DNA of 64,000 nt from Prorocentrum cordatum (GCA_963575745.1 CAUYUJ010005703.1:75001-139000); one strand, 5' to 3'. Positions 12,239 to 24,133 are shown, numbered from the stretch's first letter. Notes: generated from the letters alone by a model not told the origin. Numbers and translations: made by a program.

Positions 12239-13230
12239 CCTGGACCCCCTCCCGGCCTGGCATTCCCACCCTGGGAGAACCCTGTTCTTGGGACCCCCCA
12301 CTCGACAACTCCTGTCCCGGACCCTACCAACGCTCCCCACCTGGACCCCCTCCTGGCCTGGCATTCCCACCCCCGGAGAACTCTGTTCTTGGGACCCACC
12401 CACTCGACATTTCCTGCCCCAGAACCTATCAACGCCCCCTACCTGGACCCCCTCCTGGCCTCGCTTTCCGACCCTTGGAGTTCTCTGCTCTTCGGACCCC
12501 CCACTCGACAATTCCTGGCCCGCAACCTACCAACGCCCCTCACCTGGACCCCCTCCTTGCCTGAATTCCCACCTCGGGAGAACTCTGTTCTTGGGGCCCC
12601 CCACTCGACAATTCCTGGTCCAGACCCTACTAATGCCCCCCACCTGGACCCGTTCCTGGCCTGGCATTCCCACTCCAGGAGAACTCTGTTCTTGGGACCC
12701 CCCACTCGACAATTCCTGCCCCAGACCCTACCAACGCCCCCCACCTGGACCCCCTCCTGGCCTGGCATTCCCACCCTGGGAGAACTCTGTTTTTGGGACC
12801 CCCCACTCGACAATTCCTGGCCCAGAACCTACCCACGCCCCCCACCTGGACCTCCTCCTGGCCTGGCATTCACACCCTTGGAGAACTCTGTTATTGGGGC
12901 CCTCCACTCGACAATTCCTGCCCCAGAATCTACCAACGCCCCTCACCTGGACCCCCTCCTTGCCTGAATTCCCACCTCGGGAGAACTCTGTTCTTGCGGC
13001 CCCCCACTCGACAATTCCTGGTCCAGACCCTACTAACGCCCCCCACCTGGACCCGTTCCTGGCCTGGCATTCCCACTCCTAGAGAACTCTGTTCTTGAGA
13101 TCCCCCACTCGACAATTCCTAGCCCAGAACCTGCCAACGCCCCCCACCTGGACCCCCTCCTGGCCTGGCATTCCCACTCCGGGAGAACTCTGTTCTTGGG
13201 GCCCCCCCACTCGACAATTCCTGGCCCCGA
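12239..13230. repeat. 101-bp satellite, second array with higher-order period
   Basis: About ten units of the same 101-bp satellite continue after the insertion. Variant-specific blocks such as CTTGCCTGAATTCCCACCTC appear at about 12,556 and again about 403 bp later, so four units form a higher-order repeat. Confidence 0.9.
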
Positions 13231-13333
13231 GCCCACGCCACGTCCATGATGGGGCCCCCATCATCCCCGGCCCACGACACGCCCCGACCCCGTTCGCTCC
13301 AGGGGGGGGGGGGACTCACCCGACACATGACAC

Positions 13334-16300
13334 CTAGGTTGTCCTCTGTCTTTTTGTCACCGACATGGTGCTTCGCCTGGCGACTTCCTTCCTGCTCTTC
13401 TCTTCATTTGCGACGCACTTGTTGCGCCTCTGCGTCCCATCCGACTTCTTCGTCGTCCGCTTTGCCAACCAGCTGCTGAAATCCCTTCTTTCGCAAGCTT
13501 CCTTGCAAGCTATGCATCTCCAGGATCCGCGCGGGAGCTTCGCGTCAGCGACGCAGCGCTTGTACTTGCGGTGTCGATCGGCCACGCCGTCCCACATCCA
13601 CTTCGAAAAGCATTCACGCCGCTGCGCCACCTCGCACACAACGCAAGCCGTCGCATCCTTCCTCGCCGCGGTGTCCCGTTGTGCACCCGCAGTCTCGACG
13701 CAGCGCCTGCACTTGCGATCTCGATCTGCCACGCCCTCCCACGTCCAATTCGAAAAGCATTCGCGCTGCTGCGCCACCTCGCACACAACGCAGGCCCTCA
13801 CGTCCTTCCTCGCCGCAGTGCCCCGTTGCGTAGCCGCAGCGCCGACGCACTGGGTACATGCAATCGACTCTTTCGAGGCGTTGCACCACATGTGAGCGGA
13901 AAACTCGGCCTTGCTCTTCGACTCCCCACATTTCGAGCATACCCCCCGTTTTCCTTCCTCGGCGCACTGTCTTTCTTCCTCTCTCATTGATTTCTTACGC
14001 GCTTTGCACTTCCGCTCCTCTGCGCCCCTGTCCTTCCTAGCATATGCGTCCACCAACTTCTCCTTGCCGCAGCAGGAACACGTCAGGTGCTTCTTCAGTT
14101 CCGCGCAATCTTTGCACATCCCCCCTCTACACCGGCTGTTCCCTGCCAGCTCCCACTGGTGGTGCGCGAACGCCTCTTCGTACTTCCGATTCTCGCACGC
14201 GCGGCAACTCCGTCTCTCGGGGCAGTCCTCGCAGCGCCGCGTGGTCAACTTCGACGGGTGGTGCTGTGACGCGTGGAAAGCCTCCTGGCACTTCCATAGA
14301 CCACACTCCATGCGTTGCCACGGCGTGCCCGACCTCTTCTTCTCCTCCAGACACACGCTGCACACGCGGAGCCCATCTGCGCGGCTCCACTGCCCGGCCG
14401 TTGGGCACATGTTCTTGTACTTCATGCACCCGCAGGCCGCGCGCCTGCCAGACGGCATGAACTCCAGCTCTATCGCCTCCCAGTCCAAGTCTTCTCCGCG
14501 CAACGTGCGCAGCAACAAGTCTGGGCCCTTCCGTTCGCCCTTCCTCTGATACGGCGCAGTGTCGAAGGGGCGAAAGATCAGCATGTCCTCACGGCGCTGC
14601 GCCCGCGTCGGTGCCACGTAGCTCGACAGAGGTGACGTGCCCCCGCCGATGCTCAGGTCCACTATGACACCCCGCTTGAACGTCTGCCCCTGCGCCGCAT
14701 GGGCCGCCACTCCGAAGGCTGGGGCCAGTGGGAACTGCCGTCTTTTGACTTTAAGTCGCGGATGCGGACGGCCCTCGTCCACGAACCAATCCTTCTTCTG
14801 CGGAATCACGGGGTGCAAGCCGGGTGTCTTCAATCCCTCGATCGTCCACTGGCACGGCTTCATGCCGCCGTTCCCGTCATCGCCTTCGTCGAACAACGCG
14901 AAAATCACTTTCGGCGTCTTTTTCAACGTGGTCTCTCCGCCGCGCGTGACTTGGTCGCTCACGCCGTCCCTGTCGCAAATCCAAGACTGCACATGGCCCG
15001 CGCGACCGCGCAGCAAGTTCTTGTCGTCGCCTCGATCAATATGATCGGTCAGAGCGACGGGCAGGCCCTCAACGATGGGCAAGAAGCCGTACAAGTCCCC
15101 GCTCTCCTTATCGTGGCGTTGGAGCCATGCCATCTTCTGCTGCGGCAGATCCGGCCGCTCCCGCAGAGCCTCCGGCGTCGGCGTATCACGCGCAGGGACG
15201 TGCACCATCGGCTTCCTGTGCTTGCGTGCGTACTGGGACGCACGGAGCTTGTTCGGCTCGTACTTCACGTCGTTGTTCGGAAACACACCCGGCGCCACCA
15301 GGAACTTGTCTGCCTGCAGACGCGGGTCGTCGGGGCCATCCACCACGAGCTTGCGCCGCGCGCGTTCCACTCTGCACACATTGCACTCCTGCTCGCGGAT
15401 ATCTTTCGGCGTCACGGGACGTCTCCGTCGTTGCCCCGCGCACGACAACGCTTCGCCCCTTCCGCCACTGCACAATTCCCGACACGCCCGATTCCCGCAG
15501 CATACGTGCCCCCTCAGCCAGCTCCCAGGAACGGTCGTACGCCAGCCGTGCAAGAATGCGTGCGCATCCGCTGACAGCGACCCTCTTCGGAATTCCTCCT
15601 GCACCTCCTTCAACCAGACGTCGTCGCATCGCTCGCACTCTTCCAGCTCTGTCACCCCCTGAATCCCACACTCCGCCCCGCCCCGCGGTAGCGATTGCCC
15701 GTGCAACACGGGCGGCAGCGAGGTGCACTTGCGCGCAGCCGAAATCCGTTCCGCGGGGACGTCGGCGAGGACGCCTCCGTCAGGGGGGGGCTGCTGCCAG
15801 AAGTCACCACTCAGCACGACGTTCAGGCCGCCGAACGGGCGTGGAAGGCCATCGTCGCCGAGTTTCGCCGTGCCCACGTCCCGAATGACCCCGCGAAGTT
15901 TCGCGCCCACTTCTGCTAGCAGTCTAGCGCTCACCATGCTTATCTCATCGAAAAAAAGAGCCACCTCCACTGGGGCAGCCGCTTCGCAGTCTCGCACTGC
16001 AACTTCACGTCCCCCCCATTCTCTTCCCCCCGCTTGATGGCCGGAATGCCACGCGCGCGGTGGATGGCGTCGCCCCCCAGCAGCTGAGCCACGACGGCTT
16101 GCAAGGCGGCTATTTGGAAGTGCACTCCGACTGTCCACTTCACCACCTTCTCGAACAACTCATGACGAATAATACACAGCACGTGCGACGTGCCGGTCCC
16201 CGGGCCCCCGTGCATGCACCGCTGCAGCGGCTCTCCAATGCAGGCGCCCTCACTTCCCTCGCCGTCGATCTCACGCATGACTCGATGCGCCGCCTTCTTC

Positions 16301-17030
16301 ACCATCTCGAACTGCTTTGCGTTCGCCACGCGCCGCCCCGTCTGCTTGTCCACCCGGAACTCGAGGTCCCTCAGCCACGCGGCGACGTCCCCCGATGTTG
16401 CGGCCTGCCCAGCGACGACAACTGCGCCGTCAGCCTCCGCCAGTCGGTCTGCCATGGATTGCTCCTTGTTCCGAGATTTGCGCGCCTCCCTGAGTACCTC
16501 CTCCACGTCGCAGGGCTCCTCTGCGGGCCACGCACCCGGAATCTCGCTCAACGGCATTTCGCCATGGCGCAGCCCCCACACCTGTTGCGCGACCCTCATG
16601 CCCCCTTTCGAATTTTCGTAGTGGGAGGTGCCTCCGGCTCCCTGCCCAGGGTCTGCATCGCCCTCTTCGCTGCCGCTGTCTCCGTCGCCGTCCTTCCGCC
16701 TCTTCCCGCCCACGCGGGACTTGAGCGCCTCGTCGAGCTGGTCGAAGCCCACGTCCAACTCCTCGTCGCTCACGTCTTCGTCGGTTCGGTCCCCCGCTTC
16801 TTCTGTGTCTCGTGGCCGGACGCGGTACACACTCAGGAAGTTGCCCACGTACCGCGCGGCTTCCTTCGTCTGCGCACCGCCGTCCAGCCACGCTACCATG
16901 GCCGCGTCCCACGTCGGCGCGTCGCCGCGCAGGCCCCCTGCGAACACAACGTGCGCGTCGGCCGCGCCGGGCCTCAACGTCCACGGGTGGAAGTACGTCG
17001 TGACAATGCGTGCAGATCGCTCCGCCCCCT
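13334..17030 (-). CDS. PIF1-like DNA helicase with C-terminal Cys-rich repeats (frameshifted)
   Basis: PIF1 family enzymes are superfamily 1B 5'-3' DNA helicases. Two overlapping frames make up the gene. The upstream frame (to 15,940) carries FHPWTLRP, a DEELDVGFDQLDEALKSRV acidic segment and Walker A GGPGTGTS near 16,190-16,210. The downstream frame carries motif II FFDEISMVSARLL, motif III LSGDFWQQPPPDGG, and motifs V/VI AAHAAQGQTFKRG and YVAPTRAQ. The frames join at a T7 run (15,951-15,957), where LPQWRWLF meets FDEISM, so one coding unit is broken by a homopolymer indel. The Walker A lysine is threonine (ACG at 16,191-16,189). After the helicase come at least six CxxC...CxxC modules of about 40 residues (ACVVCEVAQQRECFS...CRRC) that resemble Stc1-type zinc modules. 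The stop at 13,334 lies about 100 bp from the satellite. Probably a decaying or non-catalytic copy. Confidence 0.82.
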
Positions 17031-17535
17031 CCTCCTCCTCCTCCTCCTCCTCTTCCTCCTCCTCCTCCCCCCCCTCCTCCTCCTCATCCTCCTCCTCCTC
17101 CTCTTCCTCCTCCTCCTCCTCCTCCTCCTCCCCCGCCTCCCCATCGTCCCCCTCCTCTTCCAACTCCTCCTCCTCTTCCTCCCCCTCCTCCTCCTCCTCC
17201 TCCTCCTCCTCCTCCTCCTCCTCCTCCTCCTCACCCCCCTCCTCCTCCCACCTCCTCCTCCTCCTCCTCCTCCTCCCCTCCTCCTCATCCTCATCCTCCT
17301 TCTCATCCTCATCCTCTCCTCCTCCTCCTCCTCCTCTCCTCCTCCTCCCTCCTCCTCCTCGTCCTCTTCCTCCTCCTCTTCCTCCTCCTCCTCCTCCTTC
17401 TCCTCCTCCCCCTCCTCCTCCTCCTCCTCCCTCCTCCTCCTCATCCTCCTCCCCCTTCTCCTCCTCCTCCTCCTCCCCCTCCTCCTCCTCCTCCTCCTCC
17501 TTCTCCTCCTCTTTCTCTTCCTTCCCCTGCAAGAT
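17031..17535 (-). repeat. (CTC)n tract encoding poly-Glu
   Basis: About 500 bp of CTC/CCT triplets on the plus strand. On the minus strand it is in frame with the PIF1-like gene and reads as long E runs with G and R patches. It may be an N-terminal acidic expansion of the helicase or simply a microsatellite upstream of it. Confidence 0.85.
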
Positions 17536-17539
17536 GCAC

Positions 17540-18318
17540 GGGTGTTTTTTCCTTGAGCCAGCGTGGCCATGGCACGCGCATGTCTGCCACAGCCTCCCGA
17601 TTAGGCTGCCGTATCTTTTGTTAGCGGCGGGCGCTACGGGCCGATGGGCTCGGGGGCGATTGCCCCAACGCCCCCCCTCGACCACGGTGGATGCAGAGGC
17701 GCCGCCGCGACGTAGGTGACCACCAGATTGTCGAAGTTAGCGTTTGTCGTTAGCCAGCGCACGCATATTGATCGACTCGCTGCATCATATGTTAGCCTGA
17801 GCAGGGCGCGTGCTGAACTGCGAGACGCATGCGGCGTTAGCCAGCGAATCAACAAGAAAACGCAACGATTGAGGTTACCCGGCGCGTGCACTTCAGCTGC
17901 GGCACTGCGCGGTCTGTTCCCCGGCACAACTTTCTGACATCTGCAGAGCCAGCAGATGAATGGATGCAAAATTTTATATAGTGTAGTTGCGCCGCCACAC
18001 CTTCTGAAGTAAGATAACTGACCCAAGCCTGGTTTGTGTTGTAGACACCCGTGCGGCAGCACGGGTAGGTTCATTTATCTGGCCTTCCGCACACATATTC
18101 CACTATTTCTCAGACAGCCGGCACACGCAGGTTAACATTATGTTACCGGCGCCAGTTCGATCTTGAACATATAATGGCTCGCAAACTTGGTTACGGCGTC
18201 AGCAAGATTTCATTGGCACTTACTTAAGTTATCCTGATGTCGCCATTCCGTACCTTGTGTTGTAACCAAAGCTGGCACAAATCAATATATCTGACTTTTC
18301 CTAGTCCTCTCCTGTCCG
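17540..18318. other. AT-richer intergenic DNA
   Basis: GTTAGCCAGCG-type short repeats occur at about 17,749 and 17,831. A 146-codon minus-strand frame (17,634-18,074) has two related RWLTPHA/RWLTTNA segments, but nothing I can assign. No RNA gene is seen. Confidence 0.5.
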
Positions 18319-19110
18319 CTATTCCCATTGCGGCGCTTGCGTCACTGTTACCTCTATTCCGCACGTTATCCCCAAATCTGACAGCAGCGATTGCAGAGTC
18401 ATAGCTACCGACGCCCCCTTGACCGTACCGTATTCCTCAGCTTGGCCAGACGATACTGCCACAACGCTCTGAGTATAACTCCACGACTTGATAAGCTGAT
18501 TACCCCATTGTGCAATACCACAGTTGGTGGATTCACGTCTTCTCTTGCATCCAATGTAATCTGCATCTGCCCGGAGGGTTCGCGGATCCAGCATTTTCTG
18601 GTATAGGTACCCGTACCCTGACGTGGGATGGTTCTAGTGGCACAAACCTTACTTGATTAAGGCTATCCAGGATCCTCGAGTCGGTGGCGACATGCTCCTC
18701 GTAAGCTCCTTGTACCGAAAGTTGTAAATCTGATTTGTATTGAGCAAGGTAGCTGGCACGTGCCACGAGTGCTTGGTAATTCTTTATCTCGTGATAAGGT
18801 AGCTTCTAATCGTATGCTTCCTCGTACGGTAGCTTTTCGCAGGTACCTCGCACCTCACTGTGTTACCTTCGGCTCGCGGCTCCTTGGCGAAATATACCGC
18901 ATGGCGCTGGTCTGCCTCATACCAGATACCTTCAATTCTCCACTCGATGGTCCTACGACGGATCTGGATCGCTGCGGTGTCCGATTCACCTGGTCAAAGT
19001 CCTCCTCTCGCATTGACTTCAAAAACCCTTCTTGATGTATTCTTGGAACCTGTTCAAGTATTCATCGTTGCCCAATAGAGCGATATAATCACCGTAAGCT
19101 GTTACCACAA
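18319..19110 (-). pseudogene. Decayed Ty1/copia pol (RT end and RNase H)
   Basis: In successive broken frames on the minus strand I read VVTAYGDYIALLGNDEYL (19,085 region; RT motif C where copia has xxDD, here GDY), then IEWRIEGIWYEADQRHAV, then RASYLAQYKSDLQLSVQ (18,765-18,700), and finally ADADYIGCKRRRESTNCG with SWSYTQSVVAVSSGQAEEYG (18,570-18,420). The last is the copia RNase H signature (ADAD...RRSTSG...VALSSxEAE). At least three frame changes and in-frame stops show it is dead. I could not find LTRs or integrase. Confidence 0.82.
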
Positions 19111-19460
19111 CTTTATTGACTTATGCTTGAGTACGCATGGTTGCGCAGCTCCACCGCGACGGCGGCGACGACGGCCGATCGGGTTCTGACGCCCGCGGGT
19201 CCCGAAATTTGCCCCAGATTCCCATATCGACGGCGTTGTTCGTTACCCCTATTTTCTCTTGAAAAATCTTCCGACCCCGCCGAGGTCACCAAGCGTGCGG
19301 GCTCCTTTACCCGAACCGTTGTCCCCGAGGCCTCCCACGCCTGGTAGGACAGACGTTTTCCCCCTGTCCTGAAGCTGGCGATCTGTCGCCCGCATCAGCA
19401 ACGACCGCCCCACTCAAGATTATCTGGGGTCGGCGGCAGAGGCGGCAGCCTTTAAGATAA
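19111..19460. other. No feature recognised
   Basis: Unique-looking sequence between the copia remnant and the direct repeat. I see no coding motif, RNA gene or repeat. Confidence 0.5.
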
Positions 19461-19469
19461 TTTCAAAGG

Positions 19470-19740
19470 ATGTCCCAAGCGAAAGCGCGATTTCTGAATA
19501 AAACGCGAGGATGCCTCGGGCGGGAGCGGGGATCCTGGCTAATTTGTGAGAAAGTCTCAGACGGGAACCGCTGTTGTTGTAAACCAGGGGCCAACGACAC
19601 AAATTGACGCTCAAGACTTTCCCTGATAACAAAACAAGGCGCGAGCCACGGGAAGGGCACGTCAATCGAAAAAAACAATGTGCACCAGAGGGTCAACAAT
19701 AATTATTCTTCAGAAGTGAAAGCTCAACAACAACAACAAC
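19470..19740 (+). repeat. Left copy of a flanking direct repeat
   Basis: Shares ordered blocks with 21,060-21,310: CTGAATAA, GTTGTTGTAA near CCAGGGGCC, CTCAAGACTTTCCCTGATAA, an AAAAACAATxxGCACC block, then AAGTxCAAC and an ACAACAAC run. Both copies point the same way. Confidence 0.75.
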
Positions 19741-19741
19741 A

Positions 19742-19788
19742 ATCACCATCATCATCATCATCATCATCATCATCAGCATCAGCATCAG

Positions 19789-19839
<51 letters not shown>

Positions 19840-19840
19840 T
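19742..19840 (+). repeat. (ATC)n microsatellite
   Basis: About 30 ATC triplets with a few CAGC interruptions. Confidence 0.95.
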
Positions 19841-19929
19841 TTAAGACTGTTCGCCCATACCTGCTCGAGTGTCCAATAACGCGTATTCCCCAAACCCTCG
19901 ATACGCGCCCTCTTCGTCTTCGATCGAAC

Positions 19930-20160
19930 CCCTTTTAGGGGGTATACCTTTCTCTCCTGCAGGCCGGGCCCCGGCAAGCGACGGGGCGGCCGCGGACCGC
20001 CGGCCTGGCCAGCGTCAGCGCTGATCGGCGGGGCGGCCGCGGACCGTCGACCCGACCCCAAGAGGGACGGACAGGTGACCGACCACGACGACGACGACGA
20101 CGTCGACGACGGCGACGACGACGACAACGACGGCGACGACAAGCGAAAGCGAAAGCGAGA
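19930..20160. repeat. GC-rich duplicated block and GAC triplets
   Basis: CGGGGCGGCCGCGGACCG occurs twice about 45 bp apart (19,981 and 20,026), followed by a (GAC)n-like stretch at 20,080-20,140. No gene is supported. Confidence 0.6.
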
Positions 20161-20199
20161 GAGAACGACAACAGGGCCACAAAGACAAGAAGTAGGCCA

Positions 20200-20945
20200 C
20201 GAAGGGCGACAGCGGGGACACGAAGGGAATGCGTATGGGGACACGAAGAGCGCGAACGAGCGGGGGCCACGAAGGGCAGATAATGCGGGGCCACAGAAGG
20301 CAACGATGGGGCCACTGAGGGTAGCAACTGGGCCACGTAGGACAGTGAGGGGGCCACAAACGGCGACAGCGGGGCCACGAAGGGCATGCACATGGGGCCA
20401 CAACGGGCGCGAACGAGCGGGGGCCACGAAGGGCATACGTATACTGGGCTGCGGAGGGCAAGGACGGGGCTACTGAGGGCAGCAACGGGGCCACGAAGGG
20501 CAGCGAAGGGGGCCACGAAGGGCGACAGCGGGGCCACGAAGGGCATGCATATGGGGCCACCACGGGCGCGAACGAGCGGGGGCCACGAAGGGCATACATA
20601 TATGGGGCCACTGAGGGCAGCGAGGGGGCCACGAAGGAATGCAACGGGGCCACGAAACAAAGCGAGGGGGCCACGAAGGGCTGCAACGGGGCCACGAAGG
20701 GCTGCGACGGGGCCACGAAACAAAGCGAGGGGGCCACGAAGGGCTGCAACGGGGCCACGAAACAAAGCGAGGGGGCCACGAAGGGCTGCAACGGGGCCAC
20801 GAAGGGCAGCGAGGAGGCCACGAGGGGCTGCAACGGGGCCACGAAACAAAGCGAGGGGGCCACGAAGGGCTGCAACGGGGCCATGAAACAAAGCGAGGGG
20901 GCCACGAAGGGCTGCAACGGGGCCACTAAGGGAAGCGAGGTCCCG
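20200..20945 (+). repeat. GGGGCCACGAAGGGC minisatellite
   Basis: About 35 units of 18-24 bp built from GGGGCCACGAAGGGCTGCAAC and GGGGCCACGAAACAAAGCGAG. From 20,640 the two variants alternate regularly. Frames are open on both strands (RGHEGLQ on plus, LRGPVAA and FVAPLQP on minus), so no coding claim is made. Confidence 0.9.
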
Positions 20946-21059
20946 ATTCCTGGGTTCTGTGAGGGAGTCCTAAGCGTGAGCGCGACTCCTGGGGGCCTGG
21001 GTGTCGGGAGCGCGGCGCTTGAGTAAATGGTAAAACATTCAAACGCAAGGGCGCTATTC

Positions 21060-21310
21060 TTCAGTAAATTGCAAGCAAATCTCCAGCGAGAGCGCGACTC
21101 CAGAGCGCCGGGAGAGCGATTCCTGAATAAGATGCGAGAGCCGTTGTTGTTGTTGTAACCCGGGGGCCAGGGGCCGAGTTTCAGCCTCAAGACTTTCCCT
21201 GATAAACAACAGGGTGCGAGCGTCGAGGCACACTTTGATTGAGAAAAACAATACGCACCGGCGCTTCAAAAATGAAAGTTCAACGATAACAACAACACAA
21301 ATAATAATGA
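21060..21310 (+). repeat. Right copy of the flanking direct repeat
   Basis: Homologous to 19,470-19,740 in the same orientation, including CTCAAGACTTTCCCTGATAA. The pair brackets the ATC run and the GGCCACGAAGGG minisatellite. Confidence 0.75.
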
Positions 21311-24130
21311 TCGGTTTAAAGAATCAGCGGCTGCGGGCGGATAGCCAAGGGGGCCGGCACGACGGAAAAGCGCAATGCCCGCCCCTAAGCTATCTAGCCC
21401 TTCTGCATATGCTAATGGAACGACCAAAAACGTCTGCCGCCAGAGGACATATACCTAGGGCTTGCGTAGCCCACCCCCTGCGTCAGGAGCGCCCGTGCCC
21501 GCAGAACTTCCCAAGCCCGACGGCACCCGAGCCACGATCTAAGCAGCGCGTGCGGAGAACAGCTCACATGTTTTTATGTGTGCTCTCCTTGCGAAAACAA
21601 GCTGTCATGAAGTGCGGCGAAGGGCGAAGCCGCTCGGATTATCAGCCTTCTCAAGGGAGGCAACTCGAACGTCCTCGCCACCCGAGCGGCAATCGGCGAA
21701 GCTGAGGAGGAGGAGGACTCGCTGTCCGACAGGTGTGTCCGGACATGCAGCTCCGCAAGGCTCACGGTGTGGCTTTTCACTGGCAATCCTGGCGCGCCAT
21801 TCGAGCTTATCCGAGAGGGTGATGAGTTGGGCGATGAGTTGACAATGCGCGATGGCTCCCCGTATCGGTACAGATGTAGTGCAGGTGTCGGGGCCATCAT
21901 GCCTCGAAATCTGGCCCGCCTAGTCTGACGTGAGCCTCACGCCCCACTCCACGCCCCGCTGCACATCGTGGAAGACGCTGCCCGCTGGAGCCACAGAGAA
22001 AGGCTTGACCCGAGGAGGCCACGTCGTTGGGGGTAAGGCGAACTCGTGGAAGAAAGACAAAGACTATTAGGGGCGGGACCGCGAACGAGACCACTTCTCT
22101 AGTACCCTCCTTCCCCCCTTTTCCGCCCTCTCTTCTCCTACACCCCTCTTCCCCCTACCCCTCCTCGTCAAACCCCCCCGTCATCCCACTCGTTCCTCCC
22201 AAGGCCCTCGAGGAAGGGAGGGGGCAAATAGAGCTGCCCCCAGACGTCCGAACGAACGCATTGCGGCAACGAGGCGGAAGGGAAAACAAGGCAGGCCCTG
22301 CTCCCCCTTTTCCGAAAAGGAGACGCGTGGCGTGGACCGCGCCTTCCCCCCCAAGAGGAGAAGCCGAGGAGAACCGGACCGGGGCACGCGACGTCCTGAC
22401 TTTTTCCATACGGGGGAAAAGGGCCAAAAACCTTCCGACTTGATTTTTTCACGACGCGAGCATGTCTGGGGCCCGCGCCGTCGGCGGCGACGGGGCTACC
22501 TGCGAGGCCCACGGAGGGGAACTGGCTCCCTGCCACCGTGGGCAGCCGAGTCAATTCCTGGGCCTTCTCTCTATCCTGAGGGGCAGCGATGCGAGGGGGA
22601 GCAGCCCACGGGGGGAAACATGGCGGGTTCGAAAAACCCCGCACCAAAAAACCTTGCCATCTCTTGGGAGGGTGATTTTTACTTCCGCCAGCATTTGCCA
22701 AGCTTCCGCCGGCTTCCGCTGGTGGTGGAAGCGGCCTAGTTTTCCTTCCGCCGACTTCCGCCGAGGAAGAGATGCCAACTCCTTCGATCCATCAACAAAA
22801 AAACCTTTATTGAATGCCTCACATGGAGCCGGAATCGCACACTCCTGGGGCGGGGCGACGCAATCCCCACTGAGCCTATCCAATATCCTCGTTGCCTGGT
22901 TTTCGTACCATGGCTCGGGTCTCTGGCGGCCGTTCGGGACGATCTGGGCACCTTCAGAACGCTCTCGGCGATGCGCAGCTACTTGAGGCAATGCCGAGGC
23001 TGGAAAACCGCCGAGAACCGACGAAAACGATCGAACAACTCTGACCTCGAACGTCCCCCCCTGAGCCTATCCCCCCTGACGTTGCCCCTGACGTCCGACG
23101 AGGGCCACGTGGGACGAACGTTTAGCCACGAGGGCAGCCGAAGTGTTCCCTCGCGGCCTGACCGCCCCCGCGCCCGCGCCCCAGCGCAGAGTGGCCACGA
23201 GGATCCCGAACGGCCGAGCCCAAACGCCCCAGATCCGAGGGCTGGTGATGCTTCGCTTCTGCTTCCTGAGCATCGTGCAACCGATCCCTATTCCCACTCC
23301 CCACTGTCCGATTTATCTCCCAGATTGGGATATAGGCTGTTCCCATGGGATCTCGACAGGCCTGCCCCCAACTGGGGTGGTGGGGTGGTGGGACCGAGAT
23401 ATCGTGGACCAATGAAAAAATGGGGACAGGTTGACCGATACGGACTTTTCGCCGCCTTCCGCGGAAGCTGCGCTCCGCCGGCGCAACCGCCGTCATTTTG
23501 CTTCTGCTGGCCTCCGCCGGCCTTCCGCCAGCGTCCGCCGAAAGCGGGGTGCGACAAGGGCGAGGCCCGTTCCGAAGCGATCCCCAACTGTGGCGAACAC
23601 TCGTGATCTGCAGGCCCCCTGGTGCGCTGTGGCGAAGTGCGGCGTGGCGCGGCAGGATGACGAGGTGCAGTGACGCGCGAGGACAGCCCAATCGACGTGC
23701 GACGTGAAATCTGAATCGGAAGTTACTCCTCTTCTGCGCACACCGCGATTCAAAGAGCATGGAAGTCCTGAGCCGCTTGAAACGAAGGACTCATATGGCC
23801 CAGCGCCCCAGCGCCTTGCCTTGCTCTGGGGCAATTCAAGCTGCTATGACTGCTGATGCAGACCCCTCCCTCCCCCCTCCTCTTCACTACTCCCCCATGT
23901 CATGCTATCCTTTATCACGCTGACGCTGGTGGTGCCATCGCGGCTGCTGCATCTTCTTGCTGCCACTCGTCGTCGTCGTCGTCCTCCTCGTCCTCCTCCA
24001 TTCCCTTTCTTTATAACTAGCTTTTCCCTGTCGCACCCCGAGGCCAGTTTTTTAGGGCGGGCCGGGCGTTTCGCCTGACACTTCCTCACCATCCATGACC
24101 CTGAACGTAAACTGGACAACATTTCCACAA
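21311..24130. other. Intergenic DNA without a supported gene
   Basis: Open frames of 70-210 codons exist on both strands, but none has domain motifs and several overlap on opposite strands. Two clusters of CTTCCGCCG-type short repeats occur at about 22,685-22,770 and 23,450-23,550. 22,090-22,200 is C/T-rich. I see no tRNA, snRNA or rRNA. Confidence 0.5.
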
Positions 24131-24133
24131 AAG

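Noticed and set aside
16060-17719. Plus-strand ORFs of 498 and 363 codons over the PIF1-like gene
   Set aside because: They are shadows of the minus-strand helicase, which carries the domain motifs; their tails are Leu/Pro/Ser from the CTC repeat.
22090-23760. Overlapping ORFs of 130-212 codons on both strands
   Set aside because: No motif, no repeat-independent composition and no consistent frame; GC-rich DNA gives such frames by chance.
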